In this document: positions 19,302-32,569 of the stretch, piece after piece | Numbering within the stretch: position 1 is the first letter of the stretch | Layout: each line of letters begins with the position of its first letter | Assembly: GCA_016617855.1 (NCBI GenBank) | Contig: JAECUM010006657.1 | Location: 1 to 64,000 of the forward strand | Length of the DNA stretch: 64,000 bases | Source: Megalonaias nervosa | Lineage: Eukaryota > Mollusca > Bivalvia > Unionida > Unionidae | Direction of reading: 5' to 3' | The notes under the pieces: generated by a model | The model's input: only the letters and a program-made list of their open reading frames with translations | What the model was told of the DNA's origin: nothing | Database searches by the model: none | Made by a program: the position numbers and the translations under genes

Positions 19302-20345
19302 TTGGTATGTGGATGCATTTCCAGCAGAGTAATTTGGCCATATCAAAACTGTAACTGTGACCTTTTTATGCTTCAGTGACTTTTGTATTTTCAGCTGTAC
19401 ATTTGTTACACCTTCAGTAGCTTGGACTATACTTCATCTAAACTCATGATACATCTCCAGAAAAAACTCAGCCATAACAAAATTTGGTCAATGTAACCCA
19501 GTTTTATGCTTGAGTGACTTTTGTAATTTTCAGCTGTCTATTTATTGCATACTTAGTATCTTAGACTTATTTTACCTACTCTTGAAAATTGGTGTGTGGG
19601 TACATACTGACAAAAGTAGCTCAGCCTTACCAAAATAGGTCAGTGTGATCAAATTTTCACACTTTAATGACTTTTTATTTTCATCTATACATTGATTATG
19701 CCCTCAGTATCTCAGACTCTATTTGACCTAAACTCTCATACATTGGTATGTGGGTGCATCTTAAGGAGAGTCAAAGAGTCAACCATGGCAAAATTAGGTC
19801 CATATGACCAAATTTTCAGGCTCGAGTGAGTGTATTTTCATCTATTTTGTTACATCCTCATTTTTTTGGACTTCATTTCATCTACATTCTTTGAAATTAT
19901 ATATGGATACTTTTCAGCAAGAATAACCAACCCATACCAGAACTAGGTCTGATCACCCAATTTTCACACTGGAGTGATTTTTATTTTTAGCTATGAAATC
20001 ATACCATATCAACACTTTGTCCCTGTTACTTAATTGTTTTGCTTGAATGATGTGTTTTCAGCTATTTGTTCATTACTTCTTGAATATTATGAACTCTTGG
20101 ACCACATTTCACCAATACTCATGAAAATTGGTTTGTGCATGCACCACAAAGAAAGTAACCTAACCATGTAAAAAGCTTTGTTATCAGGACCCAGTTTTTA
20201 CACTTGAATGGCTTTTGTCTTTTTAGCAATCCTTTTATTACACACTGGGAATTTTGACCCTGTTTCATGTACATCCATGAAAATTGATACATAAAAACAT
20301 CTCAAGGAGAGCAACTGAGCCGTACCAAAATTTGGTAAATGTGAT
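19302..20345. repeat. Degenerate tandem repeat, about 150-bp unit, about 7 copies
   Basis: A phrase like ATTGGTATGTGGGTGCATCT followed by a phrase on CAGCCATACCAAAAT and on GACTTTTGTATTTTCAGCT recurs at about 19302, 19445, 19586, 19741, 19894, 20123 and 20278. Copies are strongly diverged, so the array is old. Confidence 0.75.
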
Positions 20346-20960
20346 GTGGGCACACAATCAGTAATGTTTTGTTTCTTTGTCTTTCGGTTAACATTTCCTC
20401 TACCCAGTAGCATGATTTGTAATTCACATATCTTCATCAAACTTCAAAGATTGGATTCCTGTGGGGTACACAGAAGCTTATTGATGTTGGGACCAAAAGT
20501 TGAAACCAGTAAAGCAAAATGGTTTTTGCACAATAATTTTAATTCTGATGAACAACATTTTGCAAAAATTTACATCTATTGCCTTTGAGCATGCAAAAAG
20601 ACTCTTATTTCAGGATCTCAAAGTTGAAGGTCAGGGTCACTGGGCAATTGAGTGTGGGCAAGAATGGTTGATAACATGATGGTTAGTTACCTGCATTGGC
20701 ATCAAGAAAAAGGGCAAAAGGTCAAAGTTCATGATTAGTATCACCCTAAGATAACCAGTTGCTTCTTTACACTAACTCCACTTTCACATTTACTAAACAT
20801 AGGCTGCTTTTGGAGATGTCATTGTACCACTTTTAAAACCTCATTATTTTCATTAAGAAATAATTATAATAGTACAGCTCTAATAAACATGGCTAAACTT
20901 GTAAAACCATTCCCTTTCATTCCATATCAGTGTTACTTATTAATGTTGCAATTCAAATGT
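20346..20960. other. Intron sequence
   Basis: Includes AAGTTGAAGGTCAGGGTCACTGG-type phrases of a dispersed repeat. No gene. Confidence 0.45.
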
Positions 20961-20979
20961 TTTTATGTTTCTGTCTATA

Positions 20980-21510
20980 TATAGAGATGCTTTTCAACAT
21001 TCACACAATCTTGTGAATGCAATTTTTGTTAGAGTTATTGCCCTTTGTGACTTAGAGTCAGATGTAGTGTTTGTCAGAATCTTATCTCAGTTTAAAATAG
21101 ATTACCATGAAACTTTGTGCATGATATTTTCATCATTTACAGATGTATATATCAATAAATTACAGTCTTCTTGCAATTTTTGTCAGAGTTATTGACCTTT
21201 TTGTCTTGCAGCTGAAAGCAGTGTATGACAGAACCTTATAAATGCAACTAGGTTTGATGGATCACTCTGAAACTTGGTACATTATGTAACATAACTGTGT
21301 GAAGGCAATTACTCTAGACTTGTAGTATCAAAAATGTATATATCAATAAATTACTGTTTTCTTGCAATTTTTGTTAGAGTTATTGCCCTTTTTTTACAAC
21401 TGAATGCAGTGTATGACAGAACCTTATAAATGCAAATAGGTTTGATGGATCACTCTGAAACTTGGTACATTATGTAACATAACTGTGTGAAGGCAATTAC
21501 TCTTGTGGTT
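20980..21510. repeat. Tandem duplication, about 187-bp unit
   Basis: The segment around ACCTTATAAATGCAACTAGG (about 21233) recurs at about 21420 with very few differences, through to GTGAAGGCAATTACTCT. A third, more diverged unit precedes them (about 21018, TTTTTGTTAGAGTTATTGCCC). The two close copies suggest a recent duplication within an older array. Confidence 0.85.
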
Positions 21511-22620
21511 TTTAGTGGCTTGATCTCATCGTCAGAAGATATGCAACTTGACAGGTCATTGTTTTGGCACATGTTTTGGAAGAGTTATGTTCTTTTTTGA
21601 ATGCAGGGTGGGCTGCATGAAAGGTGTGGTTGTATTTACATGAGCAAATTGCTCACCATTCCTCAGGTTTCAGATATAACAATGCACCAAATTCAAATGC
21701 CACATGGCAGTGCTCTACATGTGATTTGAATTTTTTATTTGCTTACCCTCTCATTCGGTTGTACCCGACCACCATTTTTAAAAATGGAAAGCACCAAGGA
21801 TGTAAAAAAAATGCACAAAGCTGAGTCATTTCATTCATCAATTTATCATTTTTAACCTGATTGTCACCAAGGGGCCCCTAACACTATCATCTTTTTCACA
21901 TTTCATATGAACAGAAGCTATGGTTGTAAACAACCAAACAGACTGCTCACTGTCCTTTTCTGGTTTCTAGAACAGTCCATTTTCAGGAAAAACTGTCATT
22001 ATTTGCAGTGTCTAGTTATAATATTTCTAAAAGAAAATTGAACAAAATCAAAATAACAAAAGTGTAACTCTTACTTACACATGTTCTAAGAGATGTAACT
22101 CCCCAAGTTAGAGGAATTCAAATAATCATTCAGTGCTTATTGAAGATGGAACACTACATCACATCATTTGTAAAAAACATTACACTTGCTCATGCACGTT
22201 AGTAAAGAAACCTTAGTTTGGTTTGAAATGTGCTGAAGCTGACAGTATTAGGGACCTCCTGGTAAAAATCAGGTTAAAAATGATAAATTAATGATTGAAA
22301 TGACTAGGTTTTGTGAATTTGTATGTACTTGATGCTTTTCAGTTTTAGTGTCAGTGCTGGAAGCTAATGAGGGGGCAAGTGAATACCATCATCTTGTTCA
22401 TTATCATTTTGGCAAATAATTTTTCAAAAAGTCTTGGTTCCATTATGCTGCCACCTTTGAATATGTATTGTTGTAAAATGTAAGCATTTTCATACTAATG
22501 TAAATAATTAGTACAGTGTTGTTTCATACGCTAGACAGGATTCAATAAAATGGTCATAGACCATCAGACAAATAAATACTTGTATTGCCTTTTACTATAC
22601 TTGTATATTTTATGTTGTAG
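21511..22620. other. Intron sequence
   Basis: No gene or clear repeat recognised. Ends at the TTGTAG acceptor of the next exon. Confidence 0.5.
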
Positions 22621-22767
22621 GTCCAAGAGGGAGTAGACTGTTTCCTCTTCAGTCTCTTGATCTTGGGATGTTTAACAGACAGTTTTGGTCATGTGTGGAG
22701 ACGTTCACCTAGGGATCTGTACCTGGTAGAGACTATGCCAATTATGGAGAGGAACTTTGTTCTAGGG
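22621..22767 (+). CDS. RNF213: RNF213-like exon
   Basis: 49 codons in phase 0 between acceptor TGTTGTAG and donor GTATAT. It follows the ATP-binding exon in frame and gives a helical segment (DCFLFSLLILGCLTDSFG) and a strand-rich end (HVWRRSPRDLYLVE), matching the post-Walker-B part of the module. It can splice in phase either to 22867 or directly to 24715. Confidence 0.8.
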
Positions 22768-22866
22768 GTATATAATGCCATTCTCCTCTTTCTCATTCAG
22801 TCTGTCATTCTTATTGTGATGAAAGTGTTTATTTCAGTAATAGAAATCATCACTTTTACTTGTTAG

Positions 22867-22975
22867 CTGGTAAAACCTGACATGAGAGACCCATTCTTTG
22901 TGAAACCATCTGTCTTCATTCTGAGTCACAAGCGTGAGGAATACTTTGGGCTCTTTGGCAGTGACTTTAATGTTG
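22867..22975 (+). CDS. Optional or decayed host exon
   Basis: After acceptor TTGTTAG a coding-like frame (DPFFVKPSVFILSHKREEYF) runs 36 codons. It then reaches an in-frame TAG at about 22987 unless spliced at GTCAGT (22976). That donor leaves phase 1, which would shift the frame of the next sure exon (24715, phase 0). It may be an alternative exon with a partner I do not see, or one going out of use. Confidence 0.4.
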
Positions 22976-22989
22976 GTCAGTACTGGTAG

Positions 22990-24060
22990 TTTGAAGAAAT
23001 CAGAGCCACTCAGACAAAAAAGTCAGATGGAATAAATATCTTCTTCTTTCATGACTTTGGTATACTTCAGCATTATTGCAAAAGACTGCTTGTATTAAAA
23101 TTATGTCCAAAAGCTTGCTTCATATCAGATGCTGCTATCTTAAAAAGCACTCTCAGTTCAAGGAAAGTATTTACATTTCAGTTTGCTGTAAGTAATATTT
23201 TGTGCAAACAGTTTAGCACTCCTAAAACAAAAAAGTAACAGCTATTTATATCAGCAGGCTTTCTTATCTGAATGGCTTGGATTATTTCTAACTCTTAAGT
23301 TTTGGCTGAAATTTAAATGTTAATGCAGAAAGCCTAAATTGATTGAGATGTCTGTGATGAATGATGGTGAAATTGTGTCTTGCAAGTTAAGTTCTAATTG
23401 CTCAAATTAATTAGTATTTTTGTCTTGCCAGTAAAGCATACACGAGACATAAGGATTAAGCAGCAATGTTTTTGCATTTATATCAGTTTCTCTTACACCA
23501 TTATCTGAACTGTCATGAAACTTGATGATTGTTTTCACCTTAGATTTGCTAATTATTATGGGCAAAGTAGGTCACAGTGACCTTCTTTCCTGTTCCAGTG
23601 ATTACATTATGATTTTGCATTTATTGATACTGTTGTATGAATGGTCATGAAACTTGATGGTTGTGTTCATCTTGGAGGGTACTACTCACCACATGCAAAG
23701 TAAGTCATGGTGACCTACTTTTCTTTCTCTAGAGATTTCATTATGTTTTTGGATTAACTTAGTTGTTTGACACTGTTGTATGTACAGTCATGAAATTTTA
23801 TGGACATTTTCATCTCTAAGAGTGCTACTTACCATAAGCAAAAAGTAAGTCACCTTGACCTACTTTTCATGCTCCGTGATAATGTTAAGTTTTTAAACTG
23901 CCACAACAGAAGTAGGCAAGATATAAATGCAGAATTCTTGACGATTGCCATGACTTATGTGGCAAGAGCACCTTATTTAATATATGCCTTATTCTGTTAG
24001 CAGATGGGATGGATTCTCAGAATAGGTTTTATTGTAGCAGTTTTGCAAAGTTGAAAAAGG
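22990..24060. other. Intron with dispersed repeats
   Basis: Three related blocks (about 23505-23590, 23620-23720, 23775-23870) share GTCATGAAACTTGATGGTT and AAGTAAGTCATGGTGACCTA phrases: a diverged repeat of about 130-150 bp. No gene. Confidence 0.55.
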
Positions 24061-24084
24061 GGGGGGGGTGAGAGAGAGTTAGAT

Positions 24085-24378
24085 TTTTAATGTATCTTTA
24101 TTAATTTGAGTCATATCGCTATGATGTCAGCAGTGTGGTAGTTTATAGGGATGTCTGGCTATGGGGCATCATGCAGCAGGCATGTGGCATAATGTCCCAT
24201 GCAGTCACAGTGTCCTGAGATTAAGCTGACCAGTCATAACACTAACCTCATAATGCTGAGAGTCAAAGGAGACAGCTGCTAGTACCATTTTTATAAGTCT
24301 TTGGTATGACTCAGTCACGGTTTGATCCAGCACCCCGTCACTCTGACTTTTCTAACCACTTAGGCCACCAGAGTTTTC
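24085..24378 (-). mobile_element. SINE family A, copy 3 (minus strand)
   Basis: Reverse complement of the family body, ending at the tRNA-like head (B-box region CGGTTTGATCCAG, A-box region TTCTAACCACTTAGG). More diverged than the 7577 copy. Confidence 0.8.
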
Positions 24379-24714
24379 TGCAAAAGATGTATAAAGCAAG
24401 TCATCTGTATTTGCCACTTGTTTCAGTTTTAAAACAAGAAGTTACTGAAATGCATCAATTTAGTAAAGTCACTTTTACCTCTTATCATATGCCTTTTGGA
24501 TAGAAAAGATTGCTATGTAAATTTGAATTACAAATTCACTTTTCCTACGAAGGCTAAAAAAAAGTTGGGCATGTTTTTTCCCTCAATGTAGATGTTAGTA
24601 CACAAATCTTTTTGTAATTTATACTTTTTTTTGTGATGCCATTTTTGGTAAGTGGTACAAATCATGCTAAAATGTACATGCTGTCATGTAATAATTCATT
24701 GTTGTTTCTTGCAG

Positions 24715-24823
24715 GGAAGAATTTTCAGGCATGTTCACAAGGTCTTTGACTTCCTGCCATATGTGATCTGCAGATCCCCAATGGAGACGCTGTCGATTCT
24801 TACAAACAGGCCAATACCTCAGG
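24715..24823 (+). CDS. RNF213: RNF213-like exon
   Basis: Begins GGA at phase 0 after TTCTTGCAG and ends one base into a codon before GTAAGT. The peptide contains HKVFDFLPYVICRSPMETL, the Leu-Pro...Cys-x-Ser-Pro segment seen in this family between AAA modules. The split codon completes with the first two bases of 27833. Confidence 0.8.
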
Positions 24824-24924
24824 GTAAGTATTTGTGGAAAGAATATTTGTCTACTTTATAATGATACTTCTTTAGTTTTAGCCCCCTGAGGGCAGGGGGA
24901 CATTAAATAGGTCTGATGCACTCT

Positions 24925-25075
24925 TCTGCATGCCATGGGAGTCAACTAATGATTAGACTCTCTATTTCAAGGGTGTAGGTTCAATCCTACAATCGGATCA
25001 GCCTTTATTGGCTACTTGGGTGTGTCATTGGACAAGGCACTTTACTCAAACTACCTAGGTACAAAATGTCTGGTT
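24925..25075 (+). mobile_element. SINE-like fragment (family D)
   Basis: A B-box-like AGGTTCAATCCTA and, further on, GGACAAGGCACTTTACTC, the kind of core found in invertebrate V-type SINEs. The head is too worn to give a tRNA type. Confidence 0.5.
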
Positions 25076-25624
25076 GTGTTGTTGTGTCTAAACCAGATCA
25101 GAACAACAAAGTCTTGAATTGCAGAAAAAAATGTTTGATGCTGAATCTATCAAAAAAATAATTGAGGTGGTAGCAAAAGTTTTTACCTCTAAAATTTTTT
25201 CTTAAATTGTTTGGTAAGGATCTGAAAACTCCAGTGGTCTGAGATCCAGGACTGATTATTTTTATTCACATACTGATAATGTGTAAGTGGCAATAGACCT
25301 TTAATATTTCTTTTTTATTCCTATAAATTGAAGAAATGCATTTTTTAATCTTTAAAAAATCTGAAAAGAGTTGTAAAAATGCACTGATGCAAACAGAAGT
25401 CACTTGATAGTGGGGACTGGTAGTGTACAACATTACTAAAAAATCTGTAAATTTAGCATGCAGTGCAATGAGTACCAGTCTAAGCTTGATCTTCATCAAT
25501 CAAAGGTTTGTTTCTTCACAACCATAGCTAAAATTAAGAATCAGTAGTATCAGCTTACAGTATGTTCTAGATATGCTATGAGTTTCTTTAAGTATGGATT
25601 TACGAGCAGAAGACAAAAATCAAC
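25076..25624. other. Intron sequence
   Basis: Nothing recognised. Confidence 0.5.
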
Positions 25625-25865
25625 GGGGCCCCAAGTGGCCGAGTGGTCTAAAGTACTCACCGTTACAGATCACTGCCGTCTCACCTCTGTCTTTGTGGGT
25701 TTGAGGCTCAGGCTCGGCCAATGTGGTTACATGAGAAAGCTTGCCAGTAGCTTCTCATGGGTCGGTGGTTCTTTCTGGACATTTATAAGTGGCCGCCATG
25801 TATAGTTTATCTTGTGCTGAAAAATGGCGTTAAACCCTACAACAACAACAACAACAACAAAAATC
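25625..25865 (+). mobile_element. SINE family B, copy 1
   Basis: tRNA-like head (GGCCGAGTGGTCTAAAG as the A-box region, worn B-box GGGTTTGAGGCTC), then a body shared with 40558 and 27421 (-): AGAAAGCTTGCC, GGTCGGTGGTTCTTTC, GGCCGCCATGTATAG, and a tail of (CAA)n. The A-box resembles tRNA-Leu/Ser types. Confidence 0.9.
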
Positions 25866-27420
25866 AACCACGGAGAATTTATCTGCTATAAGACATGCTG
25901 TATTGTAGAGAATAAATTTTCCAGGTCTGAAAAGCATGGAAATTATAATACAACTAAACCTATTCGTACTTTCCAGGATCACTGTAAAACGATTTGGCCA
26001 TGGGATGAGTATGATGGGAAGCAATCGTTGATGTTTTTGACAGCATATATGGTATACCCTGAGTAAGCCAGTTGTTCAAATGCCTTATTAAAAGGCACAT
26101 TCAAGTTTATAACTGATATTTGACAGCACATGAAGCAAGCAAAGAGTATATTACTTGTACCGGCCAGCTTATTGAGAGTAAAAAACCATACCCCTCACAA
26201 TCATCAAGACCCTGATTGGCTGAACATTAAAGTTGAGTACACAACATTTATTCACCATGTCAGAGGGACCAGAACTAGTTGGTTTCTGTCCTGAAACCAT
26301 TGCACATTGACTGCTTTCTTCTGAGAAAACATGGAAATTCACACATATACTTAGAGGGCCAAGGCAAAGTTCATCTGAGGTTGAGCAGTCTGCCAAGTAG
26401 TGTGAGTTTCCTCTGACATTTCCCATCCTATTTTAGATATATTGACAACAAAAGTGTCAAAATGTCTAAAATGGAGTGGGGAAAAGTCATTGGAAACTCG
26501 AATTATCAGCCAAGTTAATTGTTACTTTTAGGGCCACTGACTGTACATAAATTTACTTTATGGGTTAAGCTTTGAATTTCAAATGTGTTCTTTTAATTTC
26601 AATATTTGATATTATCTGATGTTGAGAACTTTTAGACTTTAGTTTTAGTTAACTACAGTGCTGAGATTCAAAGAGGATTCACCAATAAAAGGCACAATCA
26701 TATGATTTGAAAATTTTAAAATGTCAAGGTTGCTAACATAATTCTATGATTAAATAAGAAATAGAGTATTTGTCTGAATTTTTTTGTTTGTATTCATTTT
26801 GTTATTTTTCTTGTCTTTTGTTTATTTTAATGCACTGTAGTAAAGATTCACATGTCAGGCTTAGCTATTGGTCTAATACTTGGCCTGTGCAGACCTGGGC
26901 AATCTAGGGTCCTACTGGTCTAAGACCAGTCAGTCAAATATGAAAATTTGAGGCTCAGGTGGTGGTTTGTTTTCCAAGGATATTTAGTTTTCCTATATTT
27001 GCAATCAGTCAGTCTTCAACAGAAAAACATCCTTTATATTTCATAAAAAGTTAAGATGAACAAATGCCAGTAATGTACCACAAAGAGCCATGTGAAATAA
27101 AAACATACTCAGATTTGAAGCACACAGTTTGGCATTGTAATTAGGCTTAATTTCATCAGGCAGACCACACAGATCAAATGTTATAACCAATTCAACCTCA
27201 TAACAAACGAACATTATAACAAATGGCCAGGGAAATTAAACTAGATGTTCTAAGAGAGCAAACCTATACAAGAATATTAATCTCTCCAGGGCTGAAGAAA
27301 CCATGTAATGATGGCACACTGTATCACATATTTCATTAGAAGGCAGTCTGTATAAGGTGATATACCATGTGGCTCCCATTGACAAAATTATAATGAGGGA
27401 CTGTCGAATTGTCAGACAAA
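25866..27420. other. Intron sequence
   Basis: No gene. Open frames here are short and show no domain. Confidence 0.5.
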
Positions 27421-27665
27421 TGGTTGGTTGGTTGTTATTTGTTTAATGCCATTTTTTTAGCACGTGATAGGTTATACATAGTGGCCAGTATATTTGGTGG
27501 AGGAAGAACCCAGGAAAACCACCAGCCCACAAGAAGCTACAGGCATGCTTTCTCACATACCCATGTTGACCAAATCTTAGACTTGAACCCAGGCAGGCAG
27601 AGGTGAGATGTCAGTGATCTGTAAAGGCCAGTGCCTTGGACCACTTGGCCTTGACCTGGGGCCCT
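27421..27665 (-). mobile_element. SINE family B, copy 3 (minus strand)
   Basis: Reverse complement of the family B body. The head at the right reads GGACCACTTGGCCTTG and CAGGGGCCC in plus orientation. More diverged than the other two copies. Confidence 0.85.
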
Positions 27666-27832
27666 ATAAAACAAATGGAAAAATCATGTATTCATGAGTA
27701 TTTCTCCACAGAGGAATGATACATGAGACTAATATGACTTCTAAAAGGTGACATCAACTTGAAGTATGATAATATCATAATACATCAGTACAGAAGTTTA
27801 ACATAAAATTCAACAAATGTTATTTTATCTAG

Positions 27833-27998
27833 ATTTCAGGCCTACAGATCAGCTTTTTGACAAGAAAGAATTCAAAAGTCCAACATTTCAGAGGCCATAC
27901 CAGTATCTCAGCCATTTGGACAAGAGACTGCAAAGAACCACAATAAATCCTTCAGAACCACAGGGAACTCCAACAGAATGTTTATTGGTTCTCTTGAG
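27833..27998 (+). CDS. RNF213: RNF213-like exon
   Basis: I use the acceptor TATCTAG (27830-27832) and not the nearer TTTCAG, because only this start completes the split codon from 24823. The peptide contains SPTFQRPYQYLSHLDK, a signature of the RNF213 family before its active AAA modules. It ends two bases into a codon before GTAATG and joins 34247 in frame. Confidence 0.85.
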
Positions 27999-29747
27999 GT
28001 AATGCCATGTTTCATTTGAAATGGCTCTAGCTGTCAGAGTATCACTTTAGCAATTGGCGTGTAACTTCAGTTAAGCTGCCACAGATGTAATGGATACATT
28101 TTGGCTGACAAGGGAGGTGATTGTTGGGGAAATGTGAAACAAAGTGAAAATCATTTAGTGGCTTGTTGATTTTGTGGAGGCTACACTGTATTTATTGTCG
28201 TAATACTTGCCAACATTTAGTCTCCTGTATTGTCTCATTACATAAAAGTGGGTTTTTTTCTGCAGTGGTAAAGGTTCATATACAGTGTGTGATTGTGAGA
28301 TTTGTGCTAATTTCTCAAGAGGAAAGTGTCCACACCCACCCACCTACAATTAAAGGCGTCTGATTCTTCACCATAACCCATTACTGCACTTTGCTTTACT
28401 GTTTTAACTGCCTAATTGCCCTGAATTTATCCATTAAGGCAGTAATTTTGCATCCCTTATGAGTTTACTTCCAGTACAATAATAATTTTCTTGAAAGTGG
28501 GACATTTGTTGTCATCATATCTGGGTACTGAGTATGCTTTAACTTCAACATGCAGGGAATAATGATAGCTGGTTACTATGGCAATCAAATCCAGCATAGA
28601 ATTCATACAAATAATGACAAAATTACAGATTTTTAAATATTATGTAATATTGTGCTTTCTGTATTCATGGCGAATCATTAATGCTTTGAATGTTTTGACG
28701 TATGATTGAGAAAACCTATATTTTCTTGCTCTTTAGCTTAGAGTGCCAAAGATTCACCTAGTATTGGCACAACAGAGAAGTGTCAAGATGGAATTCTTCA
28801 AAGTTAGTGAATATTTTAGCAGTATATTATGTGCTATTGTTTTTTTTTTTTAATATACTCAAATAATTTACAGTGTAAAATGTCTTTTGGTCCAGTATTG
28901 AATTTATCTAAATTAACAGCAAAAGCTTCATTGTTATGGTAACATTAAAAATGGATTGATAATATAAAAGTATTGAAGCTGATTTTATAACATATCTTCA
29001 AAATACAACCATTCTGTTGCATTTATATGAATGCCAATGTTTAGGGTTCAGATGAAGTAGGAAGAAAGCTGAAAATGATTAAAAGTTCATAAAAGCATGA
29101 AGAAACATAGTGTAATCAGTGATAATTTTTATTCACATATATATTCATGTACTTAGGTAACACATTATTTTCATCCAAGTAAGTGGAATATATAATGATG
29201 ACCACTGATGATAAACTCTTTTATCCCAAGATTAGAATTTTATTGGATGAAACTGAGAAGATCAGCTTTAAGATTCATTTAAAGATGCTATGATATATCA
29301 CAAGCCATGAAATCTACTAAACAAATGTGATTACTGAAACCAACCCATCGGATCTTTCTGTATGCATTATGTGAAAAATTTGCACTTGTGTAACTAAAAT
29401 GCTATGAATAAACTATGTAAAGTCATTTAAATAAAAAGTTCTACATCAGTAAAAAAAATGTTTGTCCCTTGAACCAGGAAAATATTAATTATATTTGATT
29501 TAATGTTAATATTCTCACAGGTGTGAAGAAGAATATCATAGGGAATGTGTTTCTGTAGTTTTTTTAGTAGTAGAGAATTTTAATGCATGTCAGAGATCAT
29601 AATCAGCACATAACTTATCAGTTATTTTTTAGAGTTGAAGTTGTAAATATTGTGCAATTCAGGATTTGCCAGTAATTTTGATCTTTACTTTAACTTGTAC
29701 GTGTAAACACAAACACACATGCACACAAATAATTGACTGTGTTAAAT

Positions 29748-29749
<2 letters not shown>

Positions 29750-29813
<64 letters not shown>
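29750..29813. repeat. (AT)n microsatellite
   Basis: About 31 AT units without interruption. Confidence 0.97.
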
Positions 29814-29816
<3 letters not shown>

Positions 29817-32569
29817 ATTTAACATGGTCAATTGAATATCTCCATTCAGGTTTGATTGAGAAAACAAGCTATCATCTTAATCAACACTGAACATTAAAGT
29901 TATATAAAATTTGAATTATACATACAAAATTTCAGAGGGGTATGCAAAAATGCACTTTTTACAATAGGGACACATTTTTTAGCAGTAGGGCTCTTTCTGA
30001 AACCTTGCAGTACTAATTAGAGGAAGGAATCATATAGATTTTTGTAGACTGGATGGAAAGGTCAGCAGTGTCTTAATAGCAGGTAAGTATTACATTGGAT
30101 GGAAAGGTCAGCACTATCTTAATAACAGATAAGTATTACATAATTATAAGTAGTTTCACCTCTTCCACCTCACTCCCTATGAAAATATATTTCAAAGTCA
30201 GGCTATATAAGTAAAACGTTTTGGAAGATCACTGAAGCAAAGCTTGGATAAATAAGATATAATAATTGATGACATAGAGAAGTAGTTACCTATAAAAATG
30301 TATAAAATGAAGCCAAATAATGAGTGGATAAATTATTGTATTTATCTGAAACTATTTCAGTTGTTACTTTGCTATTTTGTGCCCTGTAGAACATGTGATA
30401 CAGAGACAAAAATTATTTTAATTTTTTCTTGTTTCCCAAAAATTTAGATTTATTGACCAGTTTCTTTCATGCTTGTTGCAGAAATAATATATCTTGACTG
30501 CACAGACAAAACTAATGTCTTTATTTTTTTCTTCAAAATCCCCCAAAACTTTATATTAAGCAGAATCAAAAAAATAAAACTTTAGTGATACACCTTGCTA
30601 TTTTTTAAATCTTCATGTAGTAGTATTATGTTTTTTTTATAAATCAGTACTAAGTTGTTTAAAGAACAGTATCTTCACATTATCCCAGATTAATTAAGAA
30701 TTACTGCTTTAGCTTAGTTTTGACTATTCTGAATTTTCTGTGCCAAAAACAGTTTGTAATATTGTAAAATTCTGATATCCTGTTAACTGAACAAACAAAA
30801 TTTTGGTTGCCTGACATAACCCTCATAATCAGTGCAGAATCCACCTGAAATCTGTTCTTGGAAGCAGTAGATTAAAACATGCTACTGATTAAGAAACAAA
30901 TTTAAACAATCTTTTAAAATTTGGGATAGAAAAACTAGATTAGGATGAAACAAGTATTGATTTGTAATCTGTATGTAACAATTTTAATTTTTTCAAAATT
31001 TATTGTTCAGTGTACTCATTGACAGACTCTAGACTATCATGCAGCAACTGTCCTGTGAAATTCAACAAAATTATAAATGATAATGATCTGAAAATTATAT
31101 GTATTGTTTAATAAAGAATTACAAGTTTGGAAACACTTTCCCTAAAGGCAAATTAAGTCTTATATGCTGATAACCAGCAGTACCAATTAGCAGAACTTGA
31201 TCACAACTTGATGTGACTAAAAGATTTTCCTTGTTTTTAAATATAGACAAATATTCAAGGACTTCATTTGTATTTTTTCATACTGTTTGGTATTGGCAAC
31301 TAATTGTTTTCTACAATATCTGAAATCAATATTTGTGAGCAATCAGTGGTTCTCGTTCTTATCTTCTTGTTGAATCGGCTGATGGAAACTTAATTTTGAA
31401 CACACACCAGTATGAACATAGCCTTGTGTTAAAGTTTGAAGTTTGCTCACATCTTCCTTTATTTTGTTTAATAATTTTGTTGATAACAGATAATTGAACT
31501 GAATCAAAGAATGGCATATTCTTGTATGTTATCAAAATCTTTCAAGTGTAATATTGAATTTTTCAAATGATTTCATGTTGCAACTGCAGGATGTTGAGAA
31601 CATGTTTGTAGATGACAGACATCATTGAACAAAAGAGTGCAGATTGAACTGCACAGTTGCTTCACTCCTGCAGTTAAAATAATAATTTACTTATATACTT
31701 TGCAAGTTAGTTTTTATCATCCATACAAGTAATATTAGGTGTAGCAGCTGTTTTTTGGCCATACGGAGTATCATATTTGGGCTTGTCATTAAAGACATCA
31801 TAAGGTGTCACTGTCCAGTAAAGAGGCTGGTGTCAAAAAGCATTATTGTGCAATAAAGGGATAATAGTATAGTTTCAAAATTCATTTCATCCGATTAATA
31901 ATCCCCCTCTTGTGACACTATCTGTGTATCACAATAAAATTTGGCCCCCAAAGGGTGTGTGTATCTTTCTAAAGAGAGTCCATCAGTTTGTTTACCTACC
32001 GATCCCCTAAGATGTAAAAACAAATACTGGAGTGATCATATTTCTACCTAGGACTGACACAGTCAACACATCTTCAATGGGTTTTTTTCATGATGACCTA
32101 TATGCATCAGATAAATGTAGGCTTTCATTACCAGCTTTTGATGGAAAATGATTGTTTTCTTTCGTTTAAAGACCCATTTTATTCATTTTATTTGAAAATT
32201 TAGTATACAGTGTGATTTATGTCAATGGAATCAGACAAACTAAAATAGACAAAACTATAATTTCTTACCCATGTGACAGAGGAATCTAGCTGTTTTGCTA
32301 ACCTTACTTTTCTTATCTCAGTCTGGTTGTCTCAGACAGGTCGTCTCAGTCAAGGTGTCCTCGTGCTTGGAACTACTTTTAAAAAAAGAAACCTTTGTTG
32401 TCTTCTGCTGTGCCTGACGTAGTTGTTCGAAAATCAACAACAACAAACAAATATATAACAAAACAACATAGTAACTTAAGGTCTCTCCACTTTTGAGAAC
32501 ACACCGTACAAAACATTTCGAGAGAGACACACACGCACACGATGTTGAGCTTTTTGGGTATTATGCTGG

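Noticed and set aside
25625..25700. A functional tRNA gene at the family B head
   Set aside because: The same head with the same non-tRNA body occurs at 27421 (-) and 40558.
27840..27998. Exon start at 27840 after TTTCAG
   Set aside because: Phase does not complete the codon left by 24823; the acceptor seven bases earlier does.
29666..29890. 74-codon frame with an Ile-Tyr run
   Set aside because: Translation of the (AT)n microsatellite.
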